A stretch of DNA of 36,368 nt from a virus: positions 1-36,368 of the IMG/VR virus record IMGVR_UViG_3300028008_000047. The stretch is one strand, 5' to 3'. Within the stretch, counting starts at the first letter, position 1. Each line of letters begins with the position of its first letter. The position numbers and the translations under genes are program-made. The notes beneath the pieces are model-generated. The model saw only the letters and a list, made by a program, of their open reading frames with translations. It did no database searches and was not told where the DNA came from. Below, in pieces: positions 7,713 to 15,282 of the stretch.

Positions 7713-8196
7713 TGCCTTTTTCCTTTTCTTTTTTGAGTTTCGCTAACTCTTTAATAAATTTACTGTTGTATTGATCACCGTAATGATCTTCTGCTTTAAC
7801 TTTTTCTGCCTCGGAGTAATCACCATCTTCTAGTACGCTCTTGATTTGTAAGCCTACTGCTGGAATTGCTTCGTCTGGTTCATGTGCACCTTTTACTTTA
7901 AGTACGCCGTCTGCTAGTCCAAGCATATTACGGATGTCATTTTGTATTTGCCATCCACTAGCAACTCTGTCACAATCAAATTCGTATGTAAATACTTCGT
8001 ACCCTCTGGCTTTAGGAAAATCACGTGGTGTACTTTGTAACATTGTTTTCTTCACAGCACCGAGTCCTTTAGAGTCGTATTTTCCGAGGTGCTTCTCTAT
8101 GCGATCACATTGATCGTCAGTTAATTCATGTATAGTTTTAATTTTAAAACTCCACGTTTTTTTAGCTTCCGTTAAGTATTGTGTGTACGATTTCAT
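7705..8196 (-). CDS. probable internal head protein with capsid-targeting N-terminus
   Basis: A 163-aa protein starting MKSYTQYLTEAKK. T4 internal proteins start MKTYQEFIAEA; that leader directs them into the prohead and is cut by the gp21 protease after (Leu/Ile)-x-Glu. Here LTE followed by Ala gives an equivalent site after residue 10. The rest is an unrecognised mixed alpha/beta domain (to about residue 120) with a Lys/Glu-rich tail. The gene has a late promoter at 8220-8228 and an AGGAG site, and lies between gp16 and the acidic protein. The targeting role is inference from the N-terminal match. Confidence 0.75.
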   Translation of the reverse strand: MKSYTQYLTEAKKTWSFKIKTIHELTDDQCDRIEKHLGKYDSKGLGAVKKTMLQSTPRDFPKARGYEVFTYEFDCDRVASGWQIQNDIRNMLGLADGVLKVKGAHEPDEAIPAVGLQIKSVLEDGDYSEAEKVKAEDHYGDQYNSKFIKELAKLKKEKEKGNE

Positions 8197-8219
8197 TGCT
8201 ATGTATTCTCCTATTAATA

Positions 8220-8228
8220 CTATTTATC
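8220..8228 (-). promoter_or_regulatory. T4-type late promoter inside the end of gp16
   Basis: GATAAATAG on the minus strand. It also encodes the last two residues (Asp-Lys) and the TAG stop of gp16. It drives the internal head protein gene, whose ribosome site AGGAG follows. Confidence 0.7.
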
Positions 8229-8765
8229 TTTTTCGGGCAATTGTTTTAAGATTTCTGCAAGCATATCCGTTCTATTACCAATAATACGCCCCTCTGTGCC
8301 TTCTGGCTCGTCTAATCCTAATTCATTGTTCTTTTGTGCTACATATGCATCGATTTTTTCACTGTCTTTTTCAAGTCTAGCTTGTCGCATTTGCAATTCT
8401 ATCATTTTCATTTTTTTGTCCATTTTAGCTTGCTTTGCTTGTAATGCTGCTGATATCATTTTACTTGCACTATCAAATATAGGTGCTGCATGTCTATCTT
8501 CAACATTTTTTCCCAAGTCAACTAATTCATCAAATGTTTCCATGGCTTTTTTTGCATATTCGTCCATTTCTCTATCTAACTGTTCTAAACCTTCAACTGT
8601 AGGTAATGCAATATTAGCACGTTCTACCATACTCATTTCACCTTTATATTCAGCTATTTCATTTTTAATATCTTCAGTTGTAGGTTCTATATGCTCTGCC
8701 TCTTCTCCAGGCATTAAGTCATCTAAATCTGGTAAGTTTAGTTCTTCTTCTAATTTTTTTGTCAT
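8220..8765 (-). CDS. 16: terminase small subunit gp16-like
   Basis: A 181-aa protein (T4 gp16 is 164 aa). It regulates gp17 and recognises DNA for packaging. The acidic N-terminus (LNLPDLDDLMPGEEAEH) and a central region of two long helices (about 60-140), the second Met/Lys/Gln-rich, match the coiled-coil oligomerisation core of gp16 proteins. A C-terminal segment with RTDMLAEILKQLP recalls the T4 gp16 tail that contacts gp17. It lies three genes upstream of gp17 in the same direction. The assignment is by architecture and position; primary sequence is weakly conserved in this family. Confidence 0.75.
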   Translation of the reverse strand: MTKKLEEELNLPDLDDLMPGEEAEHIEPTTEDIKNEIAEYKGEMSMVERANIALPTVEGLEQLDREMDEYAKKAMETFDELVDLGKNVEDRHAAPIFDSASKMISAALQAKQAKMDKKMKMIELQMRQARLEKDSEKIDAYVAQKNNELGLDEPEGTEGRIIGNRTDMLAEILKQLPEKDK

Positions 8766-8806
8766 ATTACTTTTCCAATTATATTAGTACTTATCCTTTT
8801 AAAATT

Positions 8807-9256
8807 CTACTTTTTTCTCTTTTTCTTAGAATTTTGAGGTTTGTTAAATATCTGATGTTCTGTTATTACTCTAAAGCCCATACCTTGTGATTTACACCAA
8901 GCATGGCATGCTGCCCATTTAGCTTGATTAACTACTGCCGCTGCTTTCTGTGCTTGCGTTCTTGCTTCTGCTATTGTTTGACTAGCAGGTTTTATTTCAA
9001 TCATTTCAGCATGATTTTTTCCATTCTTATCTTTATACACAATAAGTAAATCTGGAACATATGTTGTTTGTTTTCCTGTTAATGGATTCTTATATGGAAT
9101 TCTATGTGTTTCGCTACCCCAACCTAATATGGCTGGATGATTATCACACATACGCATAACTGCTAGTTCCCAACCACTTCTGTATTGTGGTGCTCGTTTA
9201 CCTATATATTTGTCTGGCTGTTGTGGGACAAATTGTCCCCTTTGAAACTTCGGCAT
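8807..9256 (-). CDS. 4: head completion protein gp4
   Basis: A 149-aa protein (T4 gp4 is 150 aa). Family members finish the packaged head before tail joining and have an endonuclease-like fold. Visible: PDKYIGKRAPQYRSGWE at the N-terminus, GWGSETHRIPYKNPLTGK, then PDLLIVY and EMIEIKPASQ, giving a possible Glu...Asp...Glu-x-Lys nuclease-like set. The Lys-rich C-terminus is typical of DNA contact. The ATG overlaps the stop of the tail-tube-like gene by one base. Confidence 0.9.
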   Translation of the reverse strand: MPKFQRGQFVPQQPDKYIGKRAPQYRSGWELAVMRMCDNHPAILGWGSETHRIPYKNPLTGKQTTYVPDLLIVYKDKNGKNHAEMIEIKPASQTIAEARTQAQKAAAVVNQAKWAACHAWCKSQGMGFRVITEHQIFNKPQNSKKKRKK

Positions 9257-10113
9257 TAACTTGGGCCGTTTGCAGGAGCTGGTACTTTGTAAGATACGCC
9301 ATCAATGTTTCTAATTTTTTCACCTTTTTTAAGTGTTCCATCCCATCTTTCTAATTGTGGCTTATTAGTTTTAACAACGGGTTTGTGTGTTCCTTTAGCA
9401 GGTGGTACTAACGCTGTAGTAAATTCTTCAGCATCTTGATGTACTTCATAATTATCTTCATTTCCTTCTTCAAATGGATCTTCGTCTTGAAAACCAGCAT
9501 CTGGTGTAGCAGTGTCATCCATAAAAGGAGGTGGTGGTGATGTTCCATCACTTATAATATTATAACCTTCATATGAAAACGATACTCTAAATACCGATGC
9601 TGAACTATCAGCATAGTCAAGTGTATCAGTATCAACGTTTGTAATATATGGGTTAAATATTTCTATTGTATTTGATCTATTAGCTGTGTCTTTTCTAATA
9701 ATCTTTAATGTAGTTATAAAGTTTCTGCTGTTTGGTAGTTCTAATCCTTTTGGAGATTGTAACCACGAAGCATAATCTTCTTCATTCATCGGACCAGCAA
9801 AATAATATCTTGCATAGTCCTTTAAAAAGTCTTCAAAATAATGATCTTTTGTATCATACGCTGTTAGAGTAATAGGAGTGTAATCTATACCAGTCTGTAC
9901 AATATTTTTAGCATTATATTTGTTTAATGTCTGCGTTCTATATGTGAACGTAGGCATTTGAATATTAGCAATGCGTGTCAAATCTAGAGGTCTTGGACTT
10001 CCTACATAATTCAAGGATACAGTAAACGAATACTTATTTCTTGGTATTGCGTCTATTTCACCCTGAACTGATGATTGTCCATATATATAATAACCTGCGT
10101 CACCTATTGCCAT
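9256..10113 (-). CDS. tail-tube-like protein (gp19 paralogue)
   Basis: A 285-aa protein immediately downstream of gp19. It shares the gp19 signature: PYITNVDTDTLDYADSSASVFRVSFSYEGYNI matches in pattern ITNVQYGDLNYADSSMVQVTLSVRF of gp19. The N-terminal 200 residues form the tube-like fold; about 80 C-terminal residues are an acidic, Pro-rich extension ending in a Lys-rich part. In T4 the tube initiator gp54 and gp48 have a gp19-related fold, so this may be a tube initiator or terminator, or a second tube subunit. Which one cannot be decided from sequence alone. Confidence 0.75.
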   Translation of the reverse strand: MAIGDAGYYIYGQSSVQGEIDAIPRNKYSFTVSLNYVGSPRPLDLTRIANIQMPTFTYRTQTLNKYNAKNIVQTGIDYTPITLTAYDTKDHYFEDFLKDYARYYFAGPMNEEDYASWLQSPKGLELPNSRNFITTLKIIRKDTANRSNTIEIFNPYITNVDTDTLDYADSSASVFRVSFSYEGYNIISDGTSPPPPFMDDTATPDAGFQDEDPFEEGNEDNYEVHQDAEEFTTALVPPAKGTHKPVVKTNKPQLERWDGTLKKGEKIRNIDGVSYKVPAPANGPS

Positions 10114-10131
10114 TTTAAAGTTCCTTACTTA

Positions 10132-10740
10132 TTAAAGTGTAGAACCAGTTTGTGAAATATCGTTAGATGCTGTTCCGTTACTTAATTGATCTGAACCATC
10201 AATCATGTGTAGTGCGTTATCAAAACGAACTGATAATGTAACTTGTACCATGCTTGAATCTGCATAGTTTAAGTCTCCATACTGTACGTTAGTAATGAAG
10301 CAACCTTGTAATTCCCATGCATCAAAAGTTGTTGGCGATGTTGTGCCATTTGCACCATCTAGTGTTTCAATCTTAACACCAAATTTATATGCACTACCTG
10401 AGATTGCACTTGATTGATCTGCATGATCAACTTGTTTGTTTAGTTGGTTACCTAATTTTTTAATAACATTTGATTTCATATCATCACGGAATACAATTGT
10501 TACTGGATCCCATGTATGCTTACCTGCAAGGTACATTTTTGAGTTATATGAATCAACTACCACTTCCTCGTGTGTTAAATTTGGTCTGCCTGTGCTAATA
10601 ACATTTTGTGTAACTTCATCAGTTCCAGTCGCTCCGCCTAAGTTACTAAATGTAACTCTGAAACGATATTGTAGCTTCGGCATTAGTGTAGTTCCTGCAC
10701 TTGCGTCAGTTGGTACACCAAAATTTGTAATTACGGCCAT
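10132..10740 (-). CDS. 19: tail tube protein gp19
   Basis: A 202-aa protein (T4 gp19 is 163 aa). It polymerises into the inner tube inside the contractile sheath. Typical features: an N-terminal strand with LQYRFRVTFSNLG, TGRPNLTHEEVVVDSYNS, GKHTWDPVTIVFRDD, and a C-terminal ITNVQYGDLNYADSSMVQVT strand pair. AGGAG precedes the ATG, and the late promoter at 10788-10796 gives it a separate, presumably strong, transcript. A terminator isolates it from upstream genes. Confidence 0.9.
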   Translation of the reverse strand: MAVITNFGVPTDASAGTTLMPKLQYRFRVTFSNLGGATGTDEVTQNVISTGRPNLTHEEVVVDSYNSKMYLAGKHTWDPVTIVFRDDMKSNVIKKLGNQLNKQVDHADQSSAISGSAYKFGVKIETLDGANGTTSPTTFDAWELQGCFITNVQYGDLNYADSSMVQVTLSVRFDNALHMIDGSDQLSNGTASNDISQTGSTL

Positions 10741-10787
10741 TTTGTTTTCTCCTATAATACTATACTGTAGTATCTTCTTGTTATATT

Positions 10788-10796
10788 GTATTTATC
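10788..10796 (-). promoter_or_regulatory. T4-type late promoter of gp19
   Basis: GATAAATAC followed by AATATAACAAG on the minus strand. The same extended sequence, ATAAATACAATATAACAAG, occurs at the plus-strand promoter of gp14 (25284-25292), so the initial transcribed region is also conserved. Confidence 0.85.
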
Positions 10797-10808
10797 AAAT
10801 CAACGCTC

Positions 10809-10844
10809 AAAAAGATAGGTCACTTTAAAAAGTAACCTATCTTT
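10809..10844 (-). terminator. terminator between the 99-aa gene and gp19
   Basis: AAAGATAGGT-ACTT pairs with AAGT-ACCTATCTTT around a short A-rich loop with one mismatch, followed on the minus strand by five T. It ends the hydroxylase/99-aa transcript and lies just before the gp19 promoter. Confidence 0.88.
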
Positions 10845-10862
10845 GGTATTTTTATTGATTGA

Positions 10863-11162
10863 TTATACAACCCAGCCTTCTTGAGCGATAGTTTCGCCTA
10901 GTTGACCTGCTGATTGTCCCAAATGGACACTTGAATCAGATGCTAAAATATATGATTTGAACTCTGCAACTTTTGCTGCAGTTTCAAATTGGTATTTGAT
11001 CCATATTTTAGTATCAATTAATTTGTATTCCATAACGATATCAATTTCACCTGGTGTGAAACCTACAATTGCGTCAGAAATAGCTTGGTGAGCTGAAGAT
11101 GATTTAAACTGATCTATTGAAGTCCAATCACCCGGTACTCTTCTAATTTTATTAGTTTCCAT
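10863..11162 (-). CDS. unknown 99-aa protein
   Basis: A small soluble protein starting METNKIRRVPGDW, with alternating beta and helix segments (IDIVMEYKLIDTKIWIKYQF, then an Ala/Lys helix). It ends in a Gly/Gln-rich tail and EGWVV. I recognise no family. AGGAG precedes the ATG. It is 11 bases downstream of the hydroxylase-like gene and the terminator follows, so the two form a bicistronic late unit between gp18 and gp19. It could be a substrate or partner of that enzyme; this is only a positional suggestion. Confidence 0.7.
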   Translation of the reverse strand: METNKIRRVPGDWTSIDQFKSSSAHQAISDAIVGFTPGEIDIVMEYKLIDTKIWIKYQFETAAKVAEFKSYILASDSSVHLGQSAGQLGETIAQEGWVV

Positions 11163-11173
11163 AATAGTTCTCC

Positions 11174-11839
11174 TTAGTTACGGCTACAGTCAACACCTTT
11201 ACGGTCGCCCGCTGGGTGTGAATATGGTAGCACATCAAGTAACCATTTTACTGTTTCTTCACGCTTATCGTCATCGAGACTTAGTGCCGCACTTAAATGA
11301 TATACTCCGTCAACAAAAGAAAATCCATAATGAACTTTTCTTGTGTTAATTGCGTACCATCTACGTGCTTCTGGTTTAAAAATTTTACCATCTACAACAA
11401 AATGAAATTCTGCTGAGTTAGTGTGATTTAAGTGACAAATCATTCTAAATGAATCGCCTGTGATTCCGTCTGGAGTAACTTGTCTCCATTTATCTCTGTG
11501 AGGAGCTAAAAAATCACCTTTATCGTATATTAATGAACCTAACGATTCAGTGTGGTTTGGTATATTCCATGACTCTGGAATTACGTTATATTCGTATCCT
11601 GCTTTAGGACCGTTATAATCATCGTTCACACGTGAACGTAGGATTTTTGATGGATCAGCGTTTAATGTATCAATCTGTTCGATTGCATTTTCTGGTACCC
11701 ATGCATCGAGTTCGATGATGTCGCCTGCTGCGCCAAAAAGAAAATTAGTATCAAATCTCATGCTAGTAGTTACTTCAGGGTTAAATCTGTGTTCACTCAT
11801 GTTAGTAGCAATGATTTTAGCTTGTTCTAGTTTTACCAT
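11174..11839 (-). CDS. Asp/Asn hydroxylase-like cupin (2OG oxygenase family)
   Basis: A 221-aa protein with the double-stranded beta-helix pattern of Asp/Asn beta-hydroxylase-type 2-oxoglutarate/Fe(II) enzymes. H114-x-D116 is the first iron motif. RMICHLNH and FKPEARRWYAINTRKVHYG follow, with H170 as probable distal iron ligand. The Arg that usually follows the distal His by about 10 and binds 2-oxoglutarate is not there; Tyr-His (180-181) occupies that place. The gene at 30676-31254 shows the same change, so the two are paralogues with an altered co-substrate site. It has a late promoter at 11904-11912 and sits between gp18 and gp19. The substrate is unknown. Confidence 0.72.
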   Translation of the reverse strand: MVKLEQAKIIATNMSEHRFNPEVTTSMRFDTNFLFGAAGDIIELDAWVPENAIEQIDTLNADPSKILRSRVNDDYNGPKAGYEYNVIPESWNIPNHTESLGSLIYDKGDFLAPHRDKWRQVTPDGITGDSFRMICHLNHTNSAEFHFVVDGKIFKPEARRWYAINTRKVHYGFSFVDGVYHLSAALSLDDDKREETVKWLLDVLPYSHPAGDRKGVDCSRN

Positions 11840-11903
11840 GGTGTTATCCTTTTATATAAATTATAGCTCATTAGCTGAACTATGTGCATTGCAATGTGCA
11901 ACT

Positions 11904-11912
11904 GTATTTATC
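11904..11912 (-). promoter_or_regulatory. T4-type late promoter
   Basis: GATAAATAC on the minus strand, about 65 bases before the hydroxylase-like gene. It follows the gp18 terminator directly. An AAAGGA ribosome site stands near the start codon. Confidence 0.78.
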
Positions 11913-11927
11913 AGTTAATGTTAAATT

Positions 11928-11957
11928 AAAAAAGGCTACTATATCTCTATAGTAGCC
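11928..11957 (-). terminator. terminator of gp18
   Basis: A perfect 10-bp stem (11934-11943 with 11948-11957), 4-base loop, followed on the minus strand by six T. It lies about 30 bases after the sheath gene stop. Confidence 0.92.
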
Positions 11958-11987
11958 CTTTAATAGTATTAATTATGAATTAACGTC

Positions 11988-14405
11988 TTACGAAAGTTCG
12001 CCAGTGTTTACAATTCTAATTGGAATGTAAATAAATTCTGCTGATTTTGTAGGCTCAATTGCTACGTCAACATAAAATTCATTTGCATCAATTCTTGCTG
12101 GTGTGTTGTTAGTTTCATCACACACAACTGCAAAATCGTAAATACCACGCTGTTGTAAAATGTTAGCTAGGAAACCATCAAATACTGCTTTAGCATTTGT
12201 ACGTGTTCCTACATCATTTGGTTCAAATAAGAACGGTCTTGAAATAACTGCAAAACGCTCTCTTAGATAAGCTGTAAGTCTAGCTACGTTCACTCTGTCT
12301 AATGCTGAAGCACTTGTATGAAGTGATTTTTGACCAAATACAACAACGCCCTCTGCCGGGAATCTTGCAATTGGGTTCATTTTGTTATCATACATTGCAT
12401 CTCTAGAACCTTGTGTTAGTGCTAACTTAACAAACTCGTCTTCGCTATTTAAGTAACCAACGTTTGATGCGTTTTGTACAACACCACGTGTTAAACCTGC
12501 TGGTGCAAACCATTGGAATGACACATTATCACTGTATGCATATGTGTATAATGCAATGTGTGATGCTGGTGCAACAACGCTATCGCCTGTTACTGGATTT
12601 GTAGTTAATGCGTGTGGGTAGTAAACTGCTGAATAAGTATTCTTAGTTACTAGTCCTTTTTCACCATTTTCAGTTGCCGCTGTTCCTTGAATCCAAGAAA
12701 CTGCTTCTGTTTGATTTAAACGGAATGGAGCATCAACAATAACAAATGCTGTTTCGTCTTTGTCGCTGTTTAGTGTTACCATTTCGTCATATAGTTCTGG
12801 ATATGCTGGAGCTGCAATTAAACGGAATTGAACTGTGTCTTCACGTAGTTCTGATTTCGCTGCTGATGCTTGCATAGCTGTTGTAACAACTTTACGCTGT
12901 GCTAATCTACCAAACGAACCTGAGCCGTCAGCTGCATTGCTTGCTTTATTACGCCATTTCCAAGTTGTTGTTAATGAACTATCATATTCTCTAACTGTGC
13001 TAGATGATCTACACATGTTAATACCAGTTATTCCAACTGGATGTATTAGTGGATCTGGTGCACCTGCTAATAGTGTACTTTCAAAAGCACCTGCTGTTGT
13101 ATCAAGGGCAGTAATATCGCCAAATACAATACCTGCACTTGTGCTTTGATCTGTGCCATCTTTTAGTACCCATGTTGTACCGTTATGTCTGTAAATTACA
13201 GGATAACCGTCTGCATCTGTATCAATCCAATAATCACCATCTGCTAACGATCCGCCATTTGCGTCTGTAGTTGGAGCAGTAGTAACATATTGTACATCTG
13301 ATACACGTTGCCATTTTTGAGTTCCTGAATCGCTTACTACTTCGTAGATTGCTAATTCATTTACATCTGGATCAAACCAAATTGTACCATCTGTTGGATT
13401 ACCTACTGGTGCTGTTGCTTTTACTTCCATTACAAAACCGCCAGTTGCTACTGTTGGGTCTGTTGCAATGTTATCCCAATCGTTACCAATACTGTCGTAA
13501 CGTTTAATTGCGATATCTGAAGTAGCTGTGTCTAACCAAATGTCACCATCTGTTAGTGTACGTGCTGTTGCTGATGAACCATCTGCAAACGTGTCGCCTG
13601 TAACACCCGTTGGTGCTGTAGCTTGTGCATATGTTACACCTTGTGTAACGAATGAATCTGCTACTGTTGTAAATAATTGTAAATCTACATTTAATCCGCT
13701 ACCTGGTGTTGTTGTTTTAATCCACACGTCACCTGTGCTTGGTGAAGCTGGTGCAGAATAGTGTGGTGCGAAAGTTGGTGAAACTGCTACCCATGCTGGA
13801 TTAGCATCACCTACATAGTATTCAATTTTTGTGTCTGTTGTAGAATTTGCTACTGCTACAAGGAATTCGCCTTGTACTGCTGCTGTGCTTGGAGCACTGC
13901 CATCTGTAAGTTCTACTGTTGGAGTTTTTTCTACCCAACCTGCTGCTGAATATTCGAATATACCCCAACTTGAAGTTGAAGGTTTTACCCAATATGTATT
14001 ATTTGCAGGATTACCTGTTGGTTCTGCTGAAAGTGGTCTCAATGCTGTTAAGTCTACATCAGAACGTACAATGTACGCAGCTGAACTTTGACCTAAAAAT
14101 GAGTATGCTGCCAATAAACCGTATTCGTTAGTTTCATCACCCTGTGATACTGTGCCACTTACCTTACGGAAGTCAACATTACCAAAATATTGAGTTAATT
14201 CTCTTTGTGATGTAACTAGAACAGGTTGGTTTGAATTTGCAGACTTTGTGAATTTTGCAATACCATCGGTTTCAGTTAGGGTTGGATCAACCTTGTCCTG
14301 ACCAGTGGCAATGAAAATCATTGGTACAGTACCGGCACCGGCTGGACCGTAAACTGATTCGTCTGTTACTGTTACCTGGACGCCAGGTGAAACAAGATTT
14401 GCCAT
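11988..14405 (-). CDS. 18: contractile tail sheath gp18, enlarged by repeats
   Basis: An 805-aa protein; T4 gp18 is 659 aa. It forms the contractile sheath. The N-terminus (LVSPGVQVTVTDES) and the conserved C-terminal polymerisation core (ASALDRVNVARLTAYLRERF, then FEPND and ANEFYVDVAIEPT...AEFIYIPIRIV) are typical of myovirus sheaths. Residues about 125-418 are an insertion of roughly six imperfect repeats of the form G-D-x-W-x-D-T...Y...W-V (for example GDIWLDTATSDIAIKRYD, GDYWIDTDADGYPVIYRHNG). Sheath proteins commonly carry variable outward-facing domains there. The gene has its own late promoter and terminator. Confidence 0.95.
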   Translation of the reverse strand: MANLVSPGVQVTVTDESVYGPAGAGTVPMIFIATGQDKVDPTLTETDGIAKFTKSANSNQPVLVTSQRELTQYFGNVDFRKVSGTVSQGDETNEYGLLAAYSFLGQSSAAYIVRSDVDLTALRPLSAEPTGNPANNTYWVKPSTSSWGIFEYSAAGWVEKTPTVELTDGSAPSTAAVQGEFLVAVANSTTDTKIEYYVGDANPAWVAVSPTFAPHYSAPASPSTGDVWIKTTTPGSGLNVDLQLFTTVADSFVTQGVTYAQATAPTGVTGDTFADGSSATARTLTDGDIWLDTATSDIAIKRYDSIGNDWDNIATDPTVATGGFVMEVKATAPVGNPTDGTIWFDPDVNELAIYEVVSDSGTQKWQRVSDVQYVTTAPTTDANGGSLADGDYWIDTDADGYPVIYRHNGTTWVLKDGTDQSTSAGIVFGDITALDTTAGAFESTLLAGAPDPLIHPVGITGINMCRSSSTVREYDSSLTTTWKWRNKASNAADGSGSFGRLAQRKVVTTAMQASAAKSELREDTVQFRLIAAPAYPELYDEMVTLNSDKDETAFVIVDAPFRLNQTEAVSWIQGTAATENGEKGLVTKNTYSAVYYPHALTTNPVTGDSVVAPASHIALYTYAYSDNVSFQWFAPAGLTRGVVQNASNVGYLNSEDEFVKLALTQGSRDAMYDNKMNPIARFPAEGVVVFGQKSLHTSASALDRVNVARLTAYLRERFAVISRPFLFEPNDVGTRTNAKAVFDGFLANILQQRGIYDFAVVCDETNNTPARIDANEFYVDVAIEPTKSAEFIYIPIRIVNTGELS
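13152..14033 (-). repeat. six divergent Trp/Gly repeats inserted in gp18
   Basis: In protein terms, units start near residues 135, 178, 224, 287, 339 and 389. Each has a GD/DG turn, an aromatic strand (YWV, FLV, VWI, IWL, IWF, YWI), a spacer with D-T or similar, then a Tyr/Ile strand and a closing W-V or W-x-x-I/V. They are too diverged to be recent DNA duplications. Similar units occur in gp14, gp15 and the fibre at 34119-35813. Confidence 0.7.
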
Positions 14406-14455
14406 ATTATAGCTCCTTTTCTATTTTAGAATATTATCTAAATTGTTATCTACAT

Positions 14456-14464
14456 GTATTTATT
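14456..14464 (-). promoter_or_regulatory. T4-type late promoter of gp18
   Basis: AATAAATAC on the minus strand, about 50 bases upstream of the sheath start, with AAAAGGAGC ahead of the ATG. No terminator is apparent between the preceding hydroxylase gene and this promoter, so read-through from upstream is likely as well. Confidence 0.7.
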
Positions 14465-14499
14465 TAGATTTTAGAAAAACAGTGGTTTATAGAGTTAAC

Positions 14500-15282
14500 T
14501 TAGTCTTTAATTTCAGCTAAAAGCTGGTCAAAGCTCTCACATAGAATGTTTTCAAAGTTATCGCCCCAATGACCATGAATAATCATATGAATTCTGTTTT
14601 CTGTACCAGTATTATATACTGAATGCAATCTACCAATATCAATTGCTCTAGCATCGCCTACTTCCCAAGGTACTATTCCTGCATCTTCCATACAAAACTT
14701 TACTCCTGGAGGATTACTAAGTGCTACATTAAAGGCTGCTAAGTTTCTTTCTTTAAAATCCAAATGTGGACTGATAAAACCACCCGGTTCTAATAGCATA
14801 AATCTAACTCTTTGATATAATTTAAACGGCCATACATTTTTAAGCCAATTTACTGTTACTGGACACTTATCTGCAATTTCTGTCCAGCCAAATTCAGGTC
14901 CTTCGCCTTCTTTCCAAGCGCCTTCTTCAACGTAGAAATTATCCGGTTGTGTTTTATCCCATCCTTGACCGTGAACAACTATACTGCTCCAGCCTGGATT
15001 TATATCACCTCGGTGTTTTACATAATCACCTAAAAATTGCTCTGCTTCTTTTGCCATTTGTTCATGTGGCACATCTAATTGCATCTTTAATGTAGGGCAA
15101 TTAGCTTGATTCATTATCCATCTCGAATATGGTATTTTTTGTTTTTTATCTGTTTTCCAATTTAAGAATTCTTCGGGAGGTAATGCCATATTTTTATAGT
15201 GAGGAATATCACCATGTTCTTTTAAGAACTTTGTTACCTTTGCTAATTGTCTAATTCTTATTTCTTCTTTGTCTTGTTCCAT
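14500..15282 (-). CDS. Asp/Asn beta-hydroxylase-like 2OG-Fe(II) oxygenase
   Basis: A 260-aa protein with a complete active-site set of the aspartyl/asparaginyl beta-hydroxylase family: RVRFMLLEPGGFISPHLD with H173-x-D175, EVGDARAIDIGRLHSVYN with distal H220, and R230 ten residues later for 2-oxoglutarate. Expected reaction: oxidative decarboxylation of 2-oxoglutarate coupled to hydroxylation, usually of a protein side chain. The first 150 residues are an unrecognised, Trp-rich region. It overlaps the upstream 493-aa gene by 25 bases and is the last gene of the late unit 16732-18198 / 15258-16739 / this gene, so it may act with the two paralogues. The substrate is unknown. Confidence 0.82.
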   Translation of the reverse strand: MEQDKEEIRIRQLAKVTKFLKEHGDIPHYKNMALPPEEFLNWKTDKKQKIPYSRWIMNQANCPTLKMQLDVPHEQMAKEAEQFLGDYVKHRGDINPGWSSIVVHGQGWDKTQPDNFYVEEGAWKEGEGPEFGWTEIADKCPVTVNWLKNVWPFKLYQRVRFMLLEPGGFISPHLDFKERNLAAFNVALSNPPGVKFCMEDAGIVPWEVGDARAIDIGRLHSVYNTGTENRIHMIIHGHWGDNFENILCESFDQLLAEIKD

